From Priestia aryabhattai (GTDB taxonomy: Bacteria > Bacillota > Bacilli > Bacillales > Bacillaceae_H), in the NCBI RefSeq assembly GCF_023715685.1, contig NZ_JAMBOQ010000001.1, forward strand, positions 1 to 64,000: 64,000 nucleotides of DNA, written 5' to 3'. Positions 52,705-61,120 of the stretch are shown here, in pieces; the first letter of the stretch is position 1; every line of letters starts with the position of its first letter. The translations under genes and the position numbers were made by a program. The notes under the pieces are model-generated. The model saw nothing but the letters and a program-made list of their open reading frames with translations. It had not been told where the DNA came from and made no database searches.

Positions 52705-53886
52705 CTATTGAAATATCTCAGCTGTTTGGGCCATAGATTCTGATAAGGTATTTAACTGTTGACTCAGTTCTCGAATCTGTTCCTTTGTTAATTCTGTATA
52801 TGGGAGATACGTTCCATTTTTTTGATATTTCCCTAAGGTAGCTGTTAGTTGAGTAAATTCTTTATCTAATTGCTCTGAAAGATCTGGACTTTTTTCATTT
52901 AGAATTGGTAAAACAGCATGATAGACAGCTAGAGAACCCTCAACGTTTGAAGCTAAATCTACTAAATCAATATGAGAATATCTTTCCTCTTCCCCTGTCA
53001 CTTTGGAAATAGCAGCTTCATTTAACAGTTCCATTGAACCAGCGACTACTTGTGTAGGTTCTAATTTAACTTCTTTTACTCTTTGCTGTAGATCCTGTAC
53101 ATCTTTATTTAGTTGAGTTGCATATTGACTCATCCCCTTTAAAGAAGAGTCTTTCCAAATTGCTTTTTCAATGCGATGGAATCCTCCCCATTCTGAATTA
53201 TCGACGTCACCTTCACGGGCATCAATTTTTGGATCTAGGTCACCAAAACTTTCAGCAATTGGTTCAATACGTTCATAATATACACGAGCTTCTGCATAAG
53301 AAGTTTTCGCCTTTTCTAGATCCCCTGCATTCACAGCATCTGTAAAGGTAGTAGTCGTTTTTACTAACTGTTCTGTTTGGTCATTTACATACGTTTTGTA
53401 ATTATTAACAGCCTTTTTCAATGCTTCTGATGTCTTTGTCGCTGTTTCTTTCGCATCTTTCAAATTTGCAAACGAACGATCTAGCTGAACACTTAGTTCT
53501 TGCACCTTTTTCTGGTCAATTGAGCCTTTTTCTATTTCAGTAGATAATGGAAGAATATATTTTTCTGTATCTGTGTATAAAAGTGGGTATTTCTCACGAA
53601 TGTTATTTTCATAAGATAACCACTGATTATAGAGCTCTTTCCCATATTCCTTAATCTGTTTTTGATCCTGTTTCTCTAAACCACTCTGCAGCTTATTAAG
53701 CGTGATTTGCATCTTCTTTACGTTATTTTTTAAAGTATCTTGTTTACTTTCCTTCTCTTGACTAGCTGTTTGTTTGGTATCATTCTGAGCACTAGAAGTT
53801 GTCGAATTACTGCATGCACCTAAAGCTGGTACAGTTAGTAAAGATAGGGTAAGTGCAGTGTAAGTAATTTTTTTAGATAAGAACAT
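52705..53886 (-). CDS. efeM: EfeM/EfeO lipoprotein with imelysin-like (M75) domain
   Basis: 393 residues. The lipoprotein signal ends in the lipobox LGAC (about residue 24) and is followed by a Ser/Thr/Lys-rich linker and a helical M75 domain with the HXXE site in GGFHRIEKAIW. It binds iron at the cell surface and works with EfeU and EfeB. ATG after AGGGGGTTATTTA. It overlaps or abuts efeU (1 bp between), so the genes are one operon. Confidence 0.92.
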   Translation of the reverse strand: MFLSKKITYTALTLSLLTVPALGACSNSTTSSAQNDTKQTASQEKESKQDTLKNNVKKMQITLNKLQSGLEKQDQKQIKEYGKELYNQWLSYENNIREKYPLLYTDTEKYILPLSTEIEKGSIDQKKVQELSVQLDRSFANLKDAKETATKTSEALKKAVNNYKTYVNDQTEQLVKTTTTFTDAVNAGDLEKAKTSYAEARVYYERIEPIAESFGDLDPKIDAREGDVDNSEWGGFHRIEKAIWKDSSLKGMSQYATQLNKDVQDLQQRVKEVKLEPTQVVAGSMELLNEAAISKVTGEEERYSHIDLVDLASNVEGSLAVYHAVLPILNEKSPDLSEQLDKEFTQLTATLGKYQKNGTYLPYTELTKEQIRELSQQLNTLSESMAQTAEIFQ

Positions 53887-53887
53887 G

Positions 53888-55375
53888 TTAAATAACCCCC
53901 TGTTTTTTTTGGTTTGTATTGTTTTTATTGTTTTGTTTCCTTTTCTGAACTATAAGTATTGATAAGGCAAATCCAATTATAAGAAGTTGTGGCAGTGTAC
54001 TATACCAAGAAGGGTATATACTTAACACATCAATGGTTGGAATGACGTTTGTACTTAATGAAGGAACTATTCCTGATAACTGCAAACTATGTACACCTGA
54101 CCCCATAAATTTGAGACACATATAAAACACGATAATACTAGAAATAAAGAAAAATGGCTTTAATGGCAATTTAATACCAATCTTCAACATGAAAATTCCA
54201 ATAGCAATAAGAACTCCAAAACCAATTGCTACTCCCAAAATTAATTGTGAGGAAGACATTTGACTAGCTATACCAATTAAAAAGAGAACTGTTTCAATCC
54301 CTTCTCTTAAAATTGCCAAAAATGCTAGTATTGCAAATGAAATCATCTTTCCATTGCTAAGAGCTTGGGCTGTTTTTCCGTTGATAAATTTGTTCCACTT
54401 TTCAACATTTGAGTTGCTGTGTAGCCAATAGCTAACATATAAAAGCATGAGGCTGGCAACTACTCCTGAAAAACCATTGATTAGGAAGTTGTTTTGGCCG
54501 AAAGTAGCAGAGTTTAAAACATAAGTAACTAAAAAGCCAATGACTAGACTACAAAGAATACCTAATGAAGCTCCTCCCCAAACCCAACGGTTTCCTTTAT
54601 TTGAAGGCCCTTTTTTGGTAATTGTCAGAAGCGCTCCAATAACTAATAAAGCTTCGACTCCCTCTCTAATTGGAATAAGAGCCGCATCCCACATGCTATA
54701 CGAAGTGTTAACTAATGGTTTTAAATCGATAATCATTTTATCTATAATTTCAATACTTTTGTTAACCTCTTTAGGATTACTTAAAGATGAATCCAACTCT
54801 ACTAATCTTCTTTCTGAATTATTGTAGACAGCCTGAGATTTTCCTACAACATTCCCTTCCACACTTAGCCATTGGGATGTTAACTCTTGCACTTGAGCCT
54901 TTCCTTTTGGTATATCCTTGCTTTCTAAAGTTTTTTTAGTATTTTCTAAAAGTTCTACGTACGAGGCTAGACTCATTTCTTTGTCTGATTGGGGTTTAGC
55001 TGTCAATTGGCCTCTGCTATATTGATTTAAGAAACTCTTAAGTGATTCAAGAGATTCTTCGGCATTTTTTTTATCTTCATTTAACAAGGCAATAGATATG
55101 GCAGCTATTTCTCTTTCAATTTTGCCATGAGCATATAAAGAATCTTTTTGAATGCCTGCCTTCATTTTCGTCCATTCTTGTTTGAATAATTGAAACGATT
55201 GATTAGCTGCGTCTAAATCTCCCCTTTTTATATTAGAAATAGCCTTATCTATATATTGAATAGACTGCTTAGCTGTTTTTTTAGAATTAGTTTCTTTTGC
55301 AAAAGAACTGGTAGTAGTAAATGAAATAACTATTAGTCCTACAACTATTAAACTAATGAAGATTTGTTTTATCAT
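53888..55375 (-). CDS. efeU: Iron permease EfeU (FTR1 family)
   Basis: About 495 residues from ATG at 55375 (TAGGAG site, 8-bp spacing). It has a signal-like N-terminus, a long extracytoplasmic helical region (about 30-230) and then seven membrane helices with the two iron-transport motifs REGVEALLVIG and REGIETVLFLIG. It is first gene of efeU-efeM-efeB-tatA. The Fur box lies 18 bp upstream, predicting repression by iron. Confidence 0.94.
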   Translation of the reverse strand: MIKQIFISLIVVGLIVISFTTTSSFAKETNSKKTAKQSIQYIDKAISNIKRGDLDAANQSFQLFKQEWTKMKAGIQKDSLYAHGKIEREIAAISIALLNEDKKNAEESLESLKSFLNQYSRGQLTAKPQSDKEMSLASYVELLENTKKTLESKDIPKGKAQVQELTSQWLSVEGNVVGKSQAVYNNSERRLVELDSSLSNPKEVNKSIEIIDKMIIDLKPLVNTSYSMWDAALIPIREGVEALLVIGALLTITKKGPSNKGNRWVWGGASLGILCSLVIGFLVTYVLNSATFGQNNFLINGFSGVVASLMLLYVSYWLHSNSNVEKWNKFINGKTAQALSNGKMISFAILAFLAILREGIETVLFLIGIASQMSSSQLILGVAIGFGVLIAIGIFMLKIGIKLPLKPFFFISSIIVFYMCLKFMGSGVHSLQLSGIVPSLSTNVIPTIDVLSIYPSWYSTLPQLLIIGFALSILIVQKRKQNNKNNTNQKKQGVI

Positions 55376-55392
55376 GCCTAACACTCCTATAT

Positions 55393-55411
55393 AGTAATGA
55401 AAATCATTATC
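55393..55411 (-). promoter_or_regulatory. Fur box of the efe operon
   Basis: The minus strand reads GATAATGATTTTCATTACT compared with GATAATGATAATCATTATC. The first nine and the TCATTA part match. It is between the start codon of efeU and any likely promoter further upstream. Confidence 0.85.
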
Positions 55412-55533
55412 ATTGACTTCTTAATTATCATTAGAATATAATAACTTGTCAAACAAAATTTAAAGGAAAAAACATCCAAATTAAAACAAGGAAAGTTATG
55501 CATTTCAGCCTTTAGATATATAACGCGATAGGA

Positions 55534-55827
55534 GTGAATTTAATCTTGGCTCAATTTATTTGTCCAATATGCGATTCTGAGTTTAAAAGTTATAATAAAA
55601 ATGCAAAATACTGCTCTCAATCATGTAAAGGACAAGCCTATATTAAACATTCAATTAAAGAGTGTAAAATCTGTAGAAAAGAATACAAACCTATACGAGC
55701 TACAAGTAAGTTCTGTTCTCTTAAATGTTGTGCTGCAGATAAGAAAAATAGAGTTGTTCTTATTCCTCTTTTCTTATCTATGCAATATACAGATTTAGTT
55801 ACTATAATGGAATTTCTAGAAATATAA
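55534..55827 (+). CDS. Small zinc-finger protein, possibly truncated
   Basis: About 97 residues. Two similar units, FICPICDSEFKSYNKNAKYCSQSCKGQ and CKICRKEYKPIRATSKFCSLKCC, are CXXC...CXXXC zinc knuckles of the kind seen in phage and HNH-associated proteins. The last 25 residues are hydrophobic and do not look like part of that fold, so the original C-terminus may be lost. GGAG precedes either a GTG (55534) or TTG (55546) start. Confidence 0.55.
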   Translation: MNLILAQFICPICDSEFKSYNKNAKYCSQSCKGQAYIKHSIKECKICRKEYKPIRATSKFCSLKCCAADKKNRVVLIPLFLSMQYTDLVTIMEFLEI

Positions 55828-55872
55828 AAAACGTTTAATAAACACTCATTTATATCGTTTATTGAACGTTTT
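55824..55872. terminator. Bidirectional terminator after the zinc-finger gene
   Basis: AAAAAACGTTTAATAAAC pairs with GTTTATTGAACGTTTTTT across a 16-nt loop with one mismatch. Confidence 0.75.
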
Positions 55873-55994
55873 TTATATTCCTTTATGAAACGACTTAAAA
55901 GACTGCCATAAAACCTATGTCCTTTCTGTATATTTAAACAATATAAAGAAAAAGGAGTTTCAACATGTTTCTTTATATTTTTATGTGATGTGAG

Positions 55995-56678
55995 CTAATT
56001 ATCTTGTCTTTTATCAATATATAAAGTGCCATCACTTTGTATTTCAGCATAAAATATCTCTTGTAGGCTTGTTCCTGACTGATGCAGTTGCTTCTCCAAC
56101 CAGTTTTGGCTTAGATCAAGTTCTTCTAAATTACGGGTAATAATTTTGCTATCAACAATAATTTCCGTAGGCACGTACAAAGGTTTCACAGCTGCTACCT
56201 TTAAATCTTTTTTCGTAACACTCTGCTGGTCCACTTTTTTTAAAACCGACAGCTGCCCATCTGGTTCTAATACGGCATAGTCCACCTCTTGAGTCGAAAA
56301 AATATTTTTTTCTCGTAATAACATACTAAGATCATCCATGTTTAACCTTAATCCAGCCAATGTTTTTTCTAAGATTTCTCCATTTTTGATGACAATTGTA
56401 GGTTGGCCATCAAGTAATATACGAGCTTTTGGAGACTTTAAATTAATATAACTCACTAGAACAGTAAGAAGTGACCAACAAACCATACTAACGAAACCAT
56501 CGGTCATATCAATACTTGTATCAATCGTAATGGAAGCAGCGACAGCACCAATTGTGATCCCTGTAATGTAGTTAAAATACGTTAACTGACTTACTTGTTT
56601 TTTCCCCATAATACGAGTCATCAATAGTAAAACACCAAAAGAAATGATTACCCTGCCTATAACCTCAATAAAACTCAT
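55995..56678 (-). CDS. DUF421 membrane protein (YetF/YdfR type)
   Basis: 227 residues. It has three N-terminal membrane helices (about 5-80: VIISFGVLLLMTRIMGKKQ, then the FNYITGITIGAVAAS and VCWSLLTVLVSYINL segments) and a cytoplasmic two-lobed domain containing LDGQPTIVIKNGEI and the later DGTLYIDKR. In Bacillus these YetF-like proteins are often spore-related. ATG follows GGAGG. Confidence 0.88.
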   Translation of the reverse strand: MSFIEVIGRVIISFGVLLLMTRIMGKKQVSQLTYFNYITGITIGAVAASITIDTSIDMTDGFVSMVCWSLLTVLVSYINLKSPKARILLDGQPTIVIKNGEILEKTLAGLRLNMDDLSMLLREKNIFSTQEVDYAVLEPDGQLSVLKKVDQQSVTKKDLKVAAVKPLYVPTEIIVDSKIITRNLEELDLSQNWLEKQLHQSGTSLQEIFYAEIQSDGTLYIDKRQDN

Positions 56679-57025
56679 TGCTTATTAGCCTCCACTCTGG
56701 TCGTATTAGGAATAAAACGCTCTTCTTTTGGATCATCTAAAATGATTAATTAAGCTAGTGATTTAATCCAAAAATGCAATTGAGCTTTTAATGTGTTTTT
56801 AGTATGTGTTAATACAGATAAATTATATAAGCCACCTAAGTATAGGCCATGTATAGATGACTATTAGAGGACCTGTCCTATATAGCAAGAATTACGAACC
56901 AAGAAAAAGCCCCACGATTGTCATTATGTAAGAGCTATATAAGGTATTTCTTATGCCTATAAATTTAAGAACAGTAACAAAAAAGACCGCCTATATCAGC
57001 GATCTTTTGAATGTACCTAATGAAA
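56679..57025. other. Intergenic region, no gene seen
   Basis: 347 bp upstream of the DUF421 gene and downstream of the DoxX gene. GCGATC...GATCTTTT near 56994 may be a weak terminator. Nothing else found. Confidence 0.4.
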
Positions 57026-57535
57026 CTAAGCTACATCTTTAACCTCAGTGGTTTTACTAATAAATAGTTTATCTTTAAGTCGTGATAGCAACATACCATC
57101 CACTCCATATCTCCCTGCATTTAAAGCAGAAACAAGAATAAACATAGATAATAAAACAAGTTGTACATTGATACTTGTTGAACCACTAAACAAATAAGAA
57201 AAATTCATAACAAGGCCAATAAAGACAGCCGTTTTAGTAAAGCAACCAATCAATAAACCTATTCCGACTAGTAATTCTCCCCTGGGTACTAATGTATTAA
57301 ATAGTTCTACATGAGGAATGGCCAGGTCTTCTAGAAAGACAACCCACCATCCCTGAACTGCCGGGTACTCTCCAGTTGCTTGTGCTAATGCTAATTTCAA
57401 GAAACCAGAAGCATCAAACTGTCCGTCTACTATTTTCCCCCAGCCAGCCATTAACCATGTATATCCAAGATATACACGTAATACAGCTAAAAGTATAGAG
57501 ACCTTTTTGTTTTGTCTTAAAACCTCAATAAACAT
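57026..57535 (-). CDS. DoxX-family membrane protein
   Basis: 169 residues from ATG at 57535 (GGAG site). Four membrane helices with LRVYLGYTWLMAGWGKIVDG at the N-terminus and LLVGIGLLIGCFTKTAVFIG later, the DoxX/TQO-small-subunit pattern. Function is probably redox or membrane related and is unknown here. A strong Fur box lies 53 bp upstream, so it should be iron-regulated like the efe operon. Confidence 0.85.
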   Translation of the reverse strand: MFIEVLRQNKKVSILLAVLRVYLGYTWLMAGWGKIVDGQFDASGFLKLALAQATGEYPAVQGWWVVFLEDLAIPHVELFNTLVPRGELLVGIGLLIGCFTKTAVFIGLVMNFSYLFSGSTSINVQLVLLSMFILVSALNAGRYGVDGMLLSRLKDKLFISKTTEVKDVA

Positions 57536-57587
57536 GTCGTTTTCTCCAACAAACAAGATATAAGTACTAAAACATAATAGTATAGTC

Positions 57588-57606
57588 GAAAATGAATATC
57601 ATTATC
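57588..57606 (-). promoter_or_regulatory. Fur box of the DoxX gene
   Basis: The minus strand reads GATAATGATATTCATTTTC, 17 of 19 matches to GATAATGATAATCATTATC. It is the best Fur box in the window. Confidence 0.88.
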
Positions 57607-57761
57607 ATTTTATGAAGAGTATGTAGAAATTCCGAAAGCACCATAAAAAAAAAGATTCTATTACTACTTTGAGGATATGGACGAATTTTTCTGTCCTTAA
57701 ATAGTTAGCCTCTATGTTATGATAATTGGTAGTATTCTAAAACAAAAATGGAGTGGTCATA

Positions 57762-57837
57762 ATGGTAAGGAGAAGATAGGTAGCCTCCTGCAATAGACGT
57801 TTAAGTGATCTTAGGAGGCTATTTTACTATATAGGAG
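57762..57837 (+). promoter_or_regulatory. Leader peptide MVRRR and attenuator-like hairpin
   Basis: ATG at 57762, eight bases after TGGAG, encodes MVRRR and stops at TAG (57777-57779). Immediately after, TAGCCTCCT (57780) and AGGAGGCTA (57811) form a 9-bp stem, and the methyltransferase ribosome site follows. This is the layout of ribosome-stalling attenuators of resistance genes, where arginine-rich leader peptides are known. It is an inference. Confidence 0.5.
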
Positions 57838-57849
57838 TTGTTATCAGTA

Positions 57850-58584
57850 ATGAAACAAAATAAATATGATGTTGAAAAGTTCTTTTCTGCTTACGAGCAG
57901 ATGCCACGTTCTATTAAAGGGCTTGAAGGCGCTGGTGAATGGCATGTATTAAAAGCATTAATGCCAGTTATGAAAGACAAAAAAGTACTGGATTTAGGTT
58001 GTGGATTCGGCTGGCATTGCCAGTTTGCACATGAACAAGGAGCACGTTCAGTAATCGGTGTTGACATATCTGAAAAGATGCTTGAAAAAGCTCGGAAAAA
58101 AACAAAGGATCCTTCTATTTCATATATCCAAATGCCGATAGAAGATATTAATTTTAAAGAATCGGAATTTGATGTGGTTATTAGTTCGTTAGCTTTTCAC
58201 TACATTAAGTCATTTAGAGAAGTTGCTAAAAAGGTATCCAGTTTTCTAAAATTAGGTGGTACATTTCTTTTTTCAGTAGAGCATCCAATCTTTACTTCTA
58301 GGAATGAACAAGACTGGTACTATGACAACGATGGAAATCCTCTACATTGGCCTCTTGATTATTATCAAGAAGAAGGAATTCGTAATACGTCCTTTTTAAC
58401 TGAGGATGTAATAAAGTATCATCATACGATTTCCACTTATATGAATGACTTGATTAGTACAGGTTTTACAATCAAAGCAGTAAAGGAACCAATGCCTTCT
58501 GATGAAGTGTTAGAAAGTATACCTGAAATGATACATGAAACTAGAAGGCCGATGTTTTTAATAATCTTAGCAGAAAAGAACTAA
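57850..58584 (+). CDS. Class I SAM-dependent methyltransferase
   Basis: About 244 residues. It has the SAM motif I VLDLGCGFGWHCQFA near 52-66, acidic VIGVDISEKMLEKAR (motif II), FDVVISSLAFHYI (motif IV) and a C-terminal cap. Similar to small-molecule methyltransferases; the substrate is unknown. ATG at 57850 lies 12 bp after AGGAG. The MVRRR leader hints at inducible control. Confidence 0.85.
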   Translation: MKQNKYDVEKFFSAYEQMPRSIKGLEGAGEWHVLKALMPVMKDKKVLDLGCGFGWHCQFAHEQGARSVIGVDISEKMLEKARKKTKDPSISYIQMPIEDINFKESEFDVVISSLAFHYIKSFREVAKKVSSFLKLGGTFLFSVEHPIFTSRNEQDWYYDNDGNPLHWPLDYYQEEGIRNTSFLTEDVIKYHHTISTYMNDLISTGFTIKAVKEPMPSDEVLESIPEMIHETRRPMFLIILAEKN

Positions 58585-58621
58585 TTTGTTTCATGAAGAA
58601 GAATTAGTTAATTAAATAATA

Positions 58622-58655
58622 AAAAGGTGTCCTAACTTACTAAAGGACACCTTTT
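58622..58655 (+). terminator. Terminator of the methyltransferase gene
   Basis: AAAAGGTGTCCT and AGGACACCTTTT form a 12-bp stem followed by CTG. Element I starts 3 bp later. Confidence 0.85.
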
Positions 58656-58657
58656 CT

Positions 58658-58685
58658 GTTTCCTAAAACAGTGATTATGTTAAGT
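58658..58685 (+). repeat. dif-like element I
   Basis: G-TTTCCTAAAA (11), CAGTGA, TTATGTTAAGT. The ATACAG box is absent. It lies between the terminator of the methyltransferase gene and the converging lipoprotein gene. The 27-bp repeat of 39504 recurs at 58729-58755. Confidence 0.6.
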
Positions 58686-58728
58686 AAATGATGAAACCAC
58701 TTATAAAATGAGTTTGTTATTTCAATAG

Positions 58729-58755
58729 TATGTTGAAAAGTGAAACTAAACATAA
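58729..58755 (+). repeat. 27-bp repeat shared with 39504-39530
   Basis: TATGTTGAAAAGTGAAAC then TAAACATAA; it differs from the other copy at two positions. Confidence 0.65.
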
Positions 58756-58787
58756 CAAACATTCTAGACACTCTTTAGTTTATCGTC

Positions 58788-59174
58788 CTACTTAGCTTTT
58801 AAATCAAATTTATCTTCTTGACCATTCCACTTTATTATCACATGAAAAGGAACGTTACTGCTTTGAGTCGCACACCCACTGCAGCTCCCATTTAAATTAA
58901 TTTTTCCTTCTGTCTCGTTATCCGTACCTGCTAATTTGCTTGTTTCTCCTTCAACAACATAAGAAACCTTTCCTAATTTCTCTTTATCTTTTCCTTTATA
59001 GATGATACTGCCTTGCCCATTTTGAGTATTCTCTCCTTTATTTAAAAGATATAAAGCTTTCCAATGATCTCCTTCACCTTCGAAACGCACACTTTCTTCC
59101 TTATTACCACAGCTACCCAATACTACTAATAAAAAAATAGATATAAATCCTAAAAACAAAAAATTTCTTTTCAA
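58788..59174 (-). CDS. Lipoprotein of unknown function
   Basis: 128 residues from TTG at 59174 (GGAGGATTTAAAA site). Signal peptide with lipobox LGSC at about residue 22, then a beta-rich extracytoplasmic domain (WKALYLLNKGENTQNGQGSI, SCSGCATQSSNVPFHVIIKW) that includes a CSGC pair. Family not recognised. Confidence 0.75.
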   Translation of the reverse strand: MKRNFLFLGFISIFLLVVLGSCGNKEESVRFEGEGDHWKALYLLNKGENTQNGQGSIIYKGKDKEKLGKVSYVVEGETSKLAGTDNETEGKINLNGSCSGCATQSSNVPFHVIIKWNGQEDKFDLKAK

Positions 59175-59235
59175 TTTTAAATCCTCCTATACGGTAAAAA
59201 AGCACCCAAATATCCTATTGGGCGATTTTTTGTTA

Positions 59236-59361
59236 TTATCTGTTCTTTTTTTCAAGTAATTTAATTACTCTATCATTTTGTTTGACTATCGTTCTTAACT
59301 TAGCTTCTAATGAACATAAAGTGATAAAGACGGCTATAAACCCTCTAATGACAAAAAACAT
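59236..59361 (-). CDS. Small single-helix membrane protein (41 aa)
   Basis: ATG at 59361 after GGAG (12-bp spacing) opens 41 residues: a hydrophobic N-terminus FFVIRGFIAVFITLCSLEAK followed by a basic helix IVKQNDRVIKLLEKKNR. This plan is common in small Bacillus membrane proteins. Spacing is long, so moderate confidence. Confidence 0.5.
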   Translation of the reverse strand: MFFVIRGFIAVFITLCSLEAKLRTIVKQNDRVIKLLEKKNR

Positions 59362-59438
59362 ATTAGATGGTATCTCCTATACATCATTTTATTTTCAAAC
59401 CAATAGCTATATAATAACATTTTTTCTATATTTTATAT

Positions 59439-59487
59439 CTTAATACTGTGCACATTCTTGGTTAACATAGTGTTCTTTACCGAATCA
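59439..59487 (-). repeat. dif-like composite element J
   Basis: On the minus strand TGATTCGGTAA, AGAACA, CTATGTTAACC, then 13 bp and GTATTAAG. It follows the terminator (GCTCTTCAT...GAAGGGCTTTTTT) of the gene ending at 59534, on that gene's strand. Confidence 0.55.
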
Positions 59488-59533
59488 AAAAAGCCCTTCT
59501 AGCCTATATAAATATGCCATGAAGAGCTTTTCA

Positions 59534-59776
59534 TTATTTATAATCACTTTCTACTGGTGCTCCTAAATCATCTAAATCTTGGCTTATATTTAAAATAATT
59601 AAATAATGCCACTCTCCCTTACGTTTACCTAAGTTCACTACTTGATGAACCTCAACAGTATCATTTACATATTCCCTAGCTGCTTCACACATTTCTGTCA
59701 ATGTACTCCCAAACTCTGTATTTTCCCAGTTTTTCACCGTTAGTTCAATATAAGACTGGCTCTTTTTTATATTCAT
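59534..59776 (-). CDS. Hypothetical protein (80 aa)
   Basis: ATG at 59776 after GGGGGCGGG. A soluble alpha/beta looking protein (SQSYIELTVKNWENTEFGST ... HYLIILNISQDLDDLGAPV). Family not recognised. It is followed by a terminator and element J. Confidence 0.65.
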   Translation of the reverse strand: MNIKKSQSYIELTVKNWENTEFGSTLTEMCEAAREYVNDTVEVHQVVNLGKRKGEWHYLIILNISQDLDDLGAPVESDYK

Positions 59777-59917
59777 ATCCCGCCCCCTATCTTATCTAAA
59801 ATAACATTAAAGGGAAATTTAGGATACCTATACTTAAGTTAACATAAAAAAGTTATTTATTGTCTTAAAATATAATTTTACTTACTTCTTTTAATATAAC
59901 AAATTTGCCACCTTTTC

Positions 59918-60118
59918 TTATGTAAAAGGTTTTACAATTAAAAACATAATGAACATGATAATGGCAAACAAAGCTCCTTGAAGAACAAAGTTAATTGGCT
60001 TATGAGAATCTTCATTTGCCTTTATAAATCGCTTTGACCATCTTGTATACATCGCTAATTTTGTACAAAAGCTAAATAAAATATCTGCAATGATTGAGGC
60101 AGTTACTATTTTTAAGAT
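59918..60118 (-). CDS. Small two-helix membrane protein, unusual start
   Basis: On the minus strand about 65 codons are open and encode VTASIIADILFSFCTKLAMY (helix 1), a basic loop RWSKRFIKAN and VLQGALFAIIMFIMFLIVK (helix 2), ending in TAA. An excellent AAAGGAG lies just upstream, but the in-frame codons after it are ATT, TAT, ATC and TTA, with no ATG, GTG or TTG. Either the start is a rare ATC/ATT or the 5' end carries a small mutation. Confidence is low on expression, fair on the coding character. Confidence 0.45.
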   Translation of the reverse strand: MLKIVTASIIADILFSFCTKLAMYTRWSKRFIKANEDSHKPINFVLQGALFAIIMFIMFLIVKPFT

Positions 60119-60289
60119 ATAAATTCACTCCTTTCTAAAATAACAGAAGGATTTACATAATTTAACATAAACACCTAAATAATACAAAAATCTCAAAATC
60201 ATAGGAAGTATCCTTTCCAACTCCTTCACCTCTATTGGCTACCAGCAACTACTACCTTATTTTTAAACATAATTTTTACACGTTTTTTA

Positions 60290-60601
60290 TTATTGCCTCG
60301 CTACTATATTCATTGCTGCAGATGCTTTTGGCCACTCCACGTAAAAAGCCATATGGGTTATTAATGCGATCATTTCTTTTTCAGTGACTCCATTCTTTTT
60401 TGCCAATTGTAGATGAAAAGGCATTTGTTCAGTGTTGCCAATACTGATTAAAGCAGAAAGTGTACTCAAACTTCTTTCTTTTGATGTTAAAGTCGGGTCG
60501 TTCCACACTTCTCCAAATAATATATTTTCTCCATATTTCACAAAGTCAGGAGCGAGATCTTTCATTTCTTTCAGTAGCTTGGACTCAATATGATTATTCA
60601 T
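60290..60601 (-). CDS. Carboxymuconolactone decarboxylase-family protein
   Basis: 103 residues of the AhpD/CMD fold: FGEVWNDPTLTSKERSLSTLSALI (about 28-51) and the C-terminal helix EMIALITHMAFYVEWPKA. It lacks the CXXC of AhpD and so is closer to 4-carboxymuconolactone decarboxylase-like proteins. ATG after AAAGGAGGA. It lies 2 bp from the tautomerase stop codon, a tight pair controlled by the divergent LysR. Confidence 0.88.
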   Translation of the reverse strand: MNNHIESKLLKEMKDLAPDFVKYGENILFGEVWNDPTLTSKERSLSTLSALISIGNTEQMPFHLQLAKKNGVTEKEMIALITHMAFYVEWPKASAAMNIVARQ

Positions 60602-60603
60602 TT

Positions 60604-61014
60604 TTATTGTTCCTCCTTTGGATTCACCATTTGTGCTATTCCTTGCCCAAATGACCAGTTTTCAACAGGCGTCTCGTTTAATGTAATAAAAATATTGTTT
60701 GTAGAAAGATCTAAGTAAGTGGAAAGACCCTCTGCAATGGATTGATATAGCTTCTTTTTTTGCTCAATCGTTCTTCCCTGTCCACATGTAATGGAAATAT
60801 AAATTATTTGATTTGTTCTTTTTTCCCCATTTTCTAAGAGGTACTGTGGATCATAGAAAAAATACTGAGATGGGTACGGTAAAAATAGTTGAAAATAATC
60901 GTCTTTTGGAATGTGAAAATGTGCAATTAAAGACTGGTGAATACGATTGCTTACTTTTTTTAGTTCCTTATCATTTAATTGATATTCTGGATAATAAACG
61001 TTTACAAATGGCAT
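60604..61014 (-). CDS. Tautomerase-superfamily protein
   Basis: 136 residues, twice the size of 4-oxalocrotonate tautomerase. Starts MPFVNVYYP, so the catalytic Pro1 would be exposed after Met removal. It has a second beta-alpha-beta half with IIYISITCGQGRTIEQKKKLYQSIAEGL. ATG follows GAAAGGAAG. Paired with the CMD gene and divergent from a LysR gene; the substrate is unknown. Confidence 0.82.
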   Translation of the reverse strand: MPFVNVYYPEYQLNDKELKKVSNRIHQSLIAHFHIPKDDYFQLFLPYPSQYFFYDPQYLLENGEKRTNQIIYISITCGQGRTIEQKKKLYQSIAEGLSTYLDLSTNNIFITLNETPVENWSFGQGIAQMVNPKEEQ

Positions 61015-61120
61015 CTATCATCTTCCTTTCTATATTTAGTTTACTTCCACTATCTTCATTTTTATAATTGAAAATATATCTTATAATTATCAAAAAAACC
61101 GATAGAGATGGGGTTAGAAA

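Noticed and set aside
60150..60175. Minus-strand TTATGTTAAAT and TTATGTAAATC near 60.15 kb
   Set aside because: Two overlapping right-arm-like words without a left arm; AT-rich chance is more likely.
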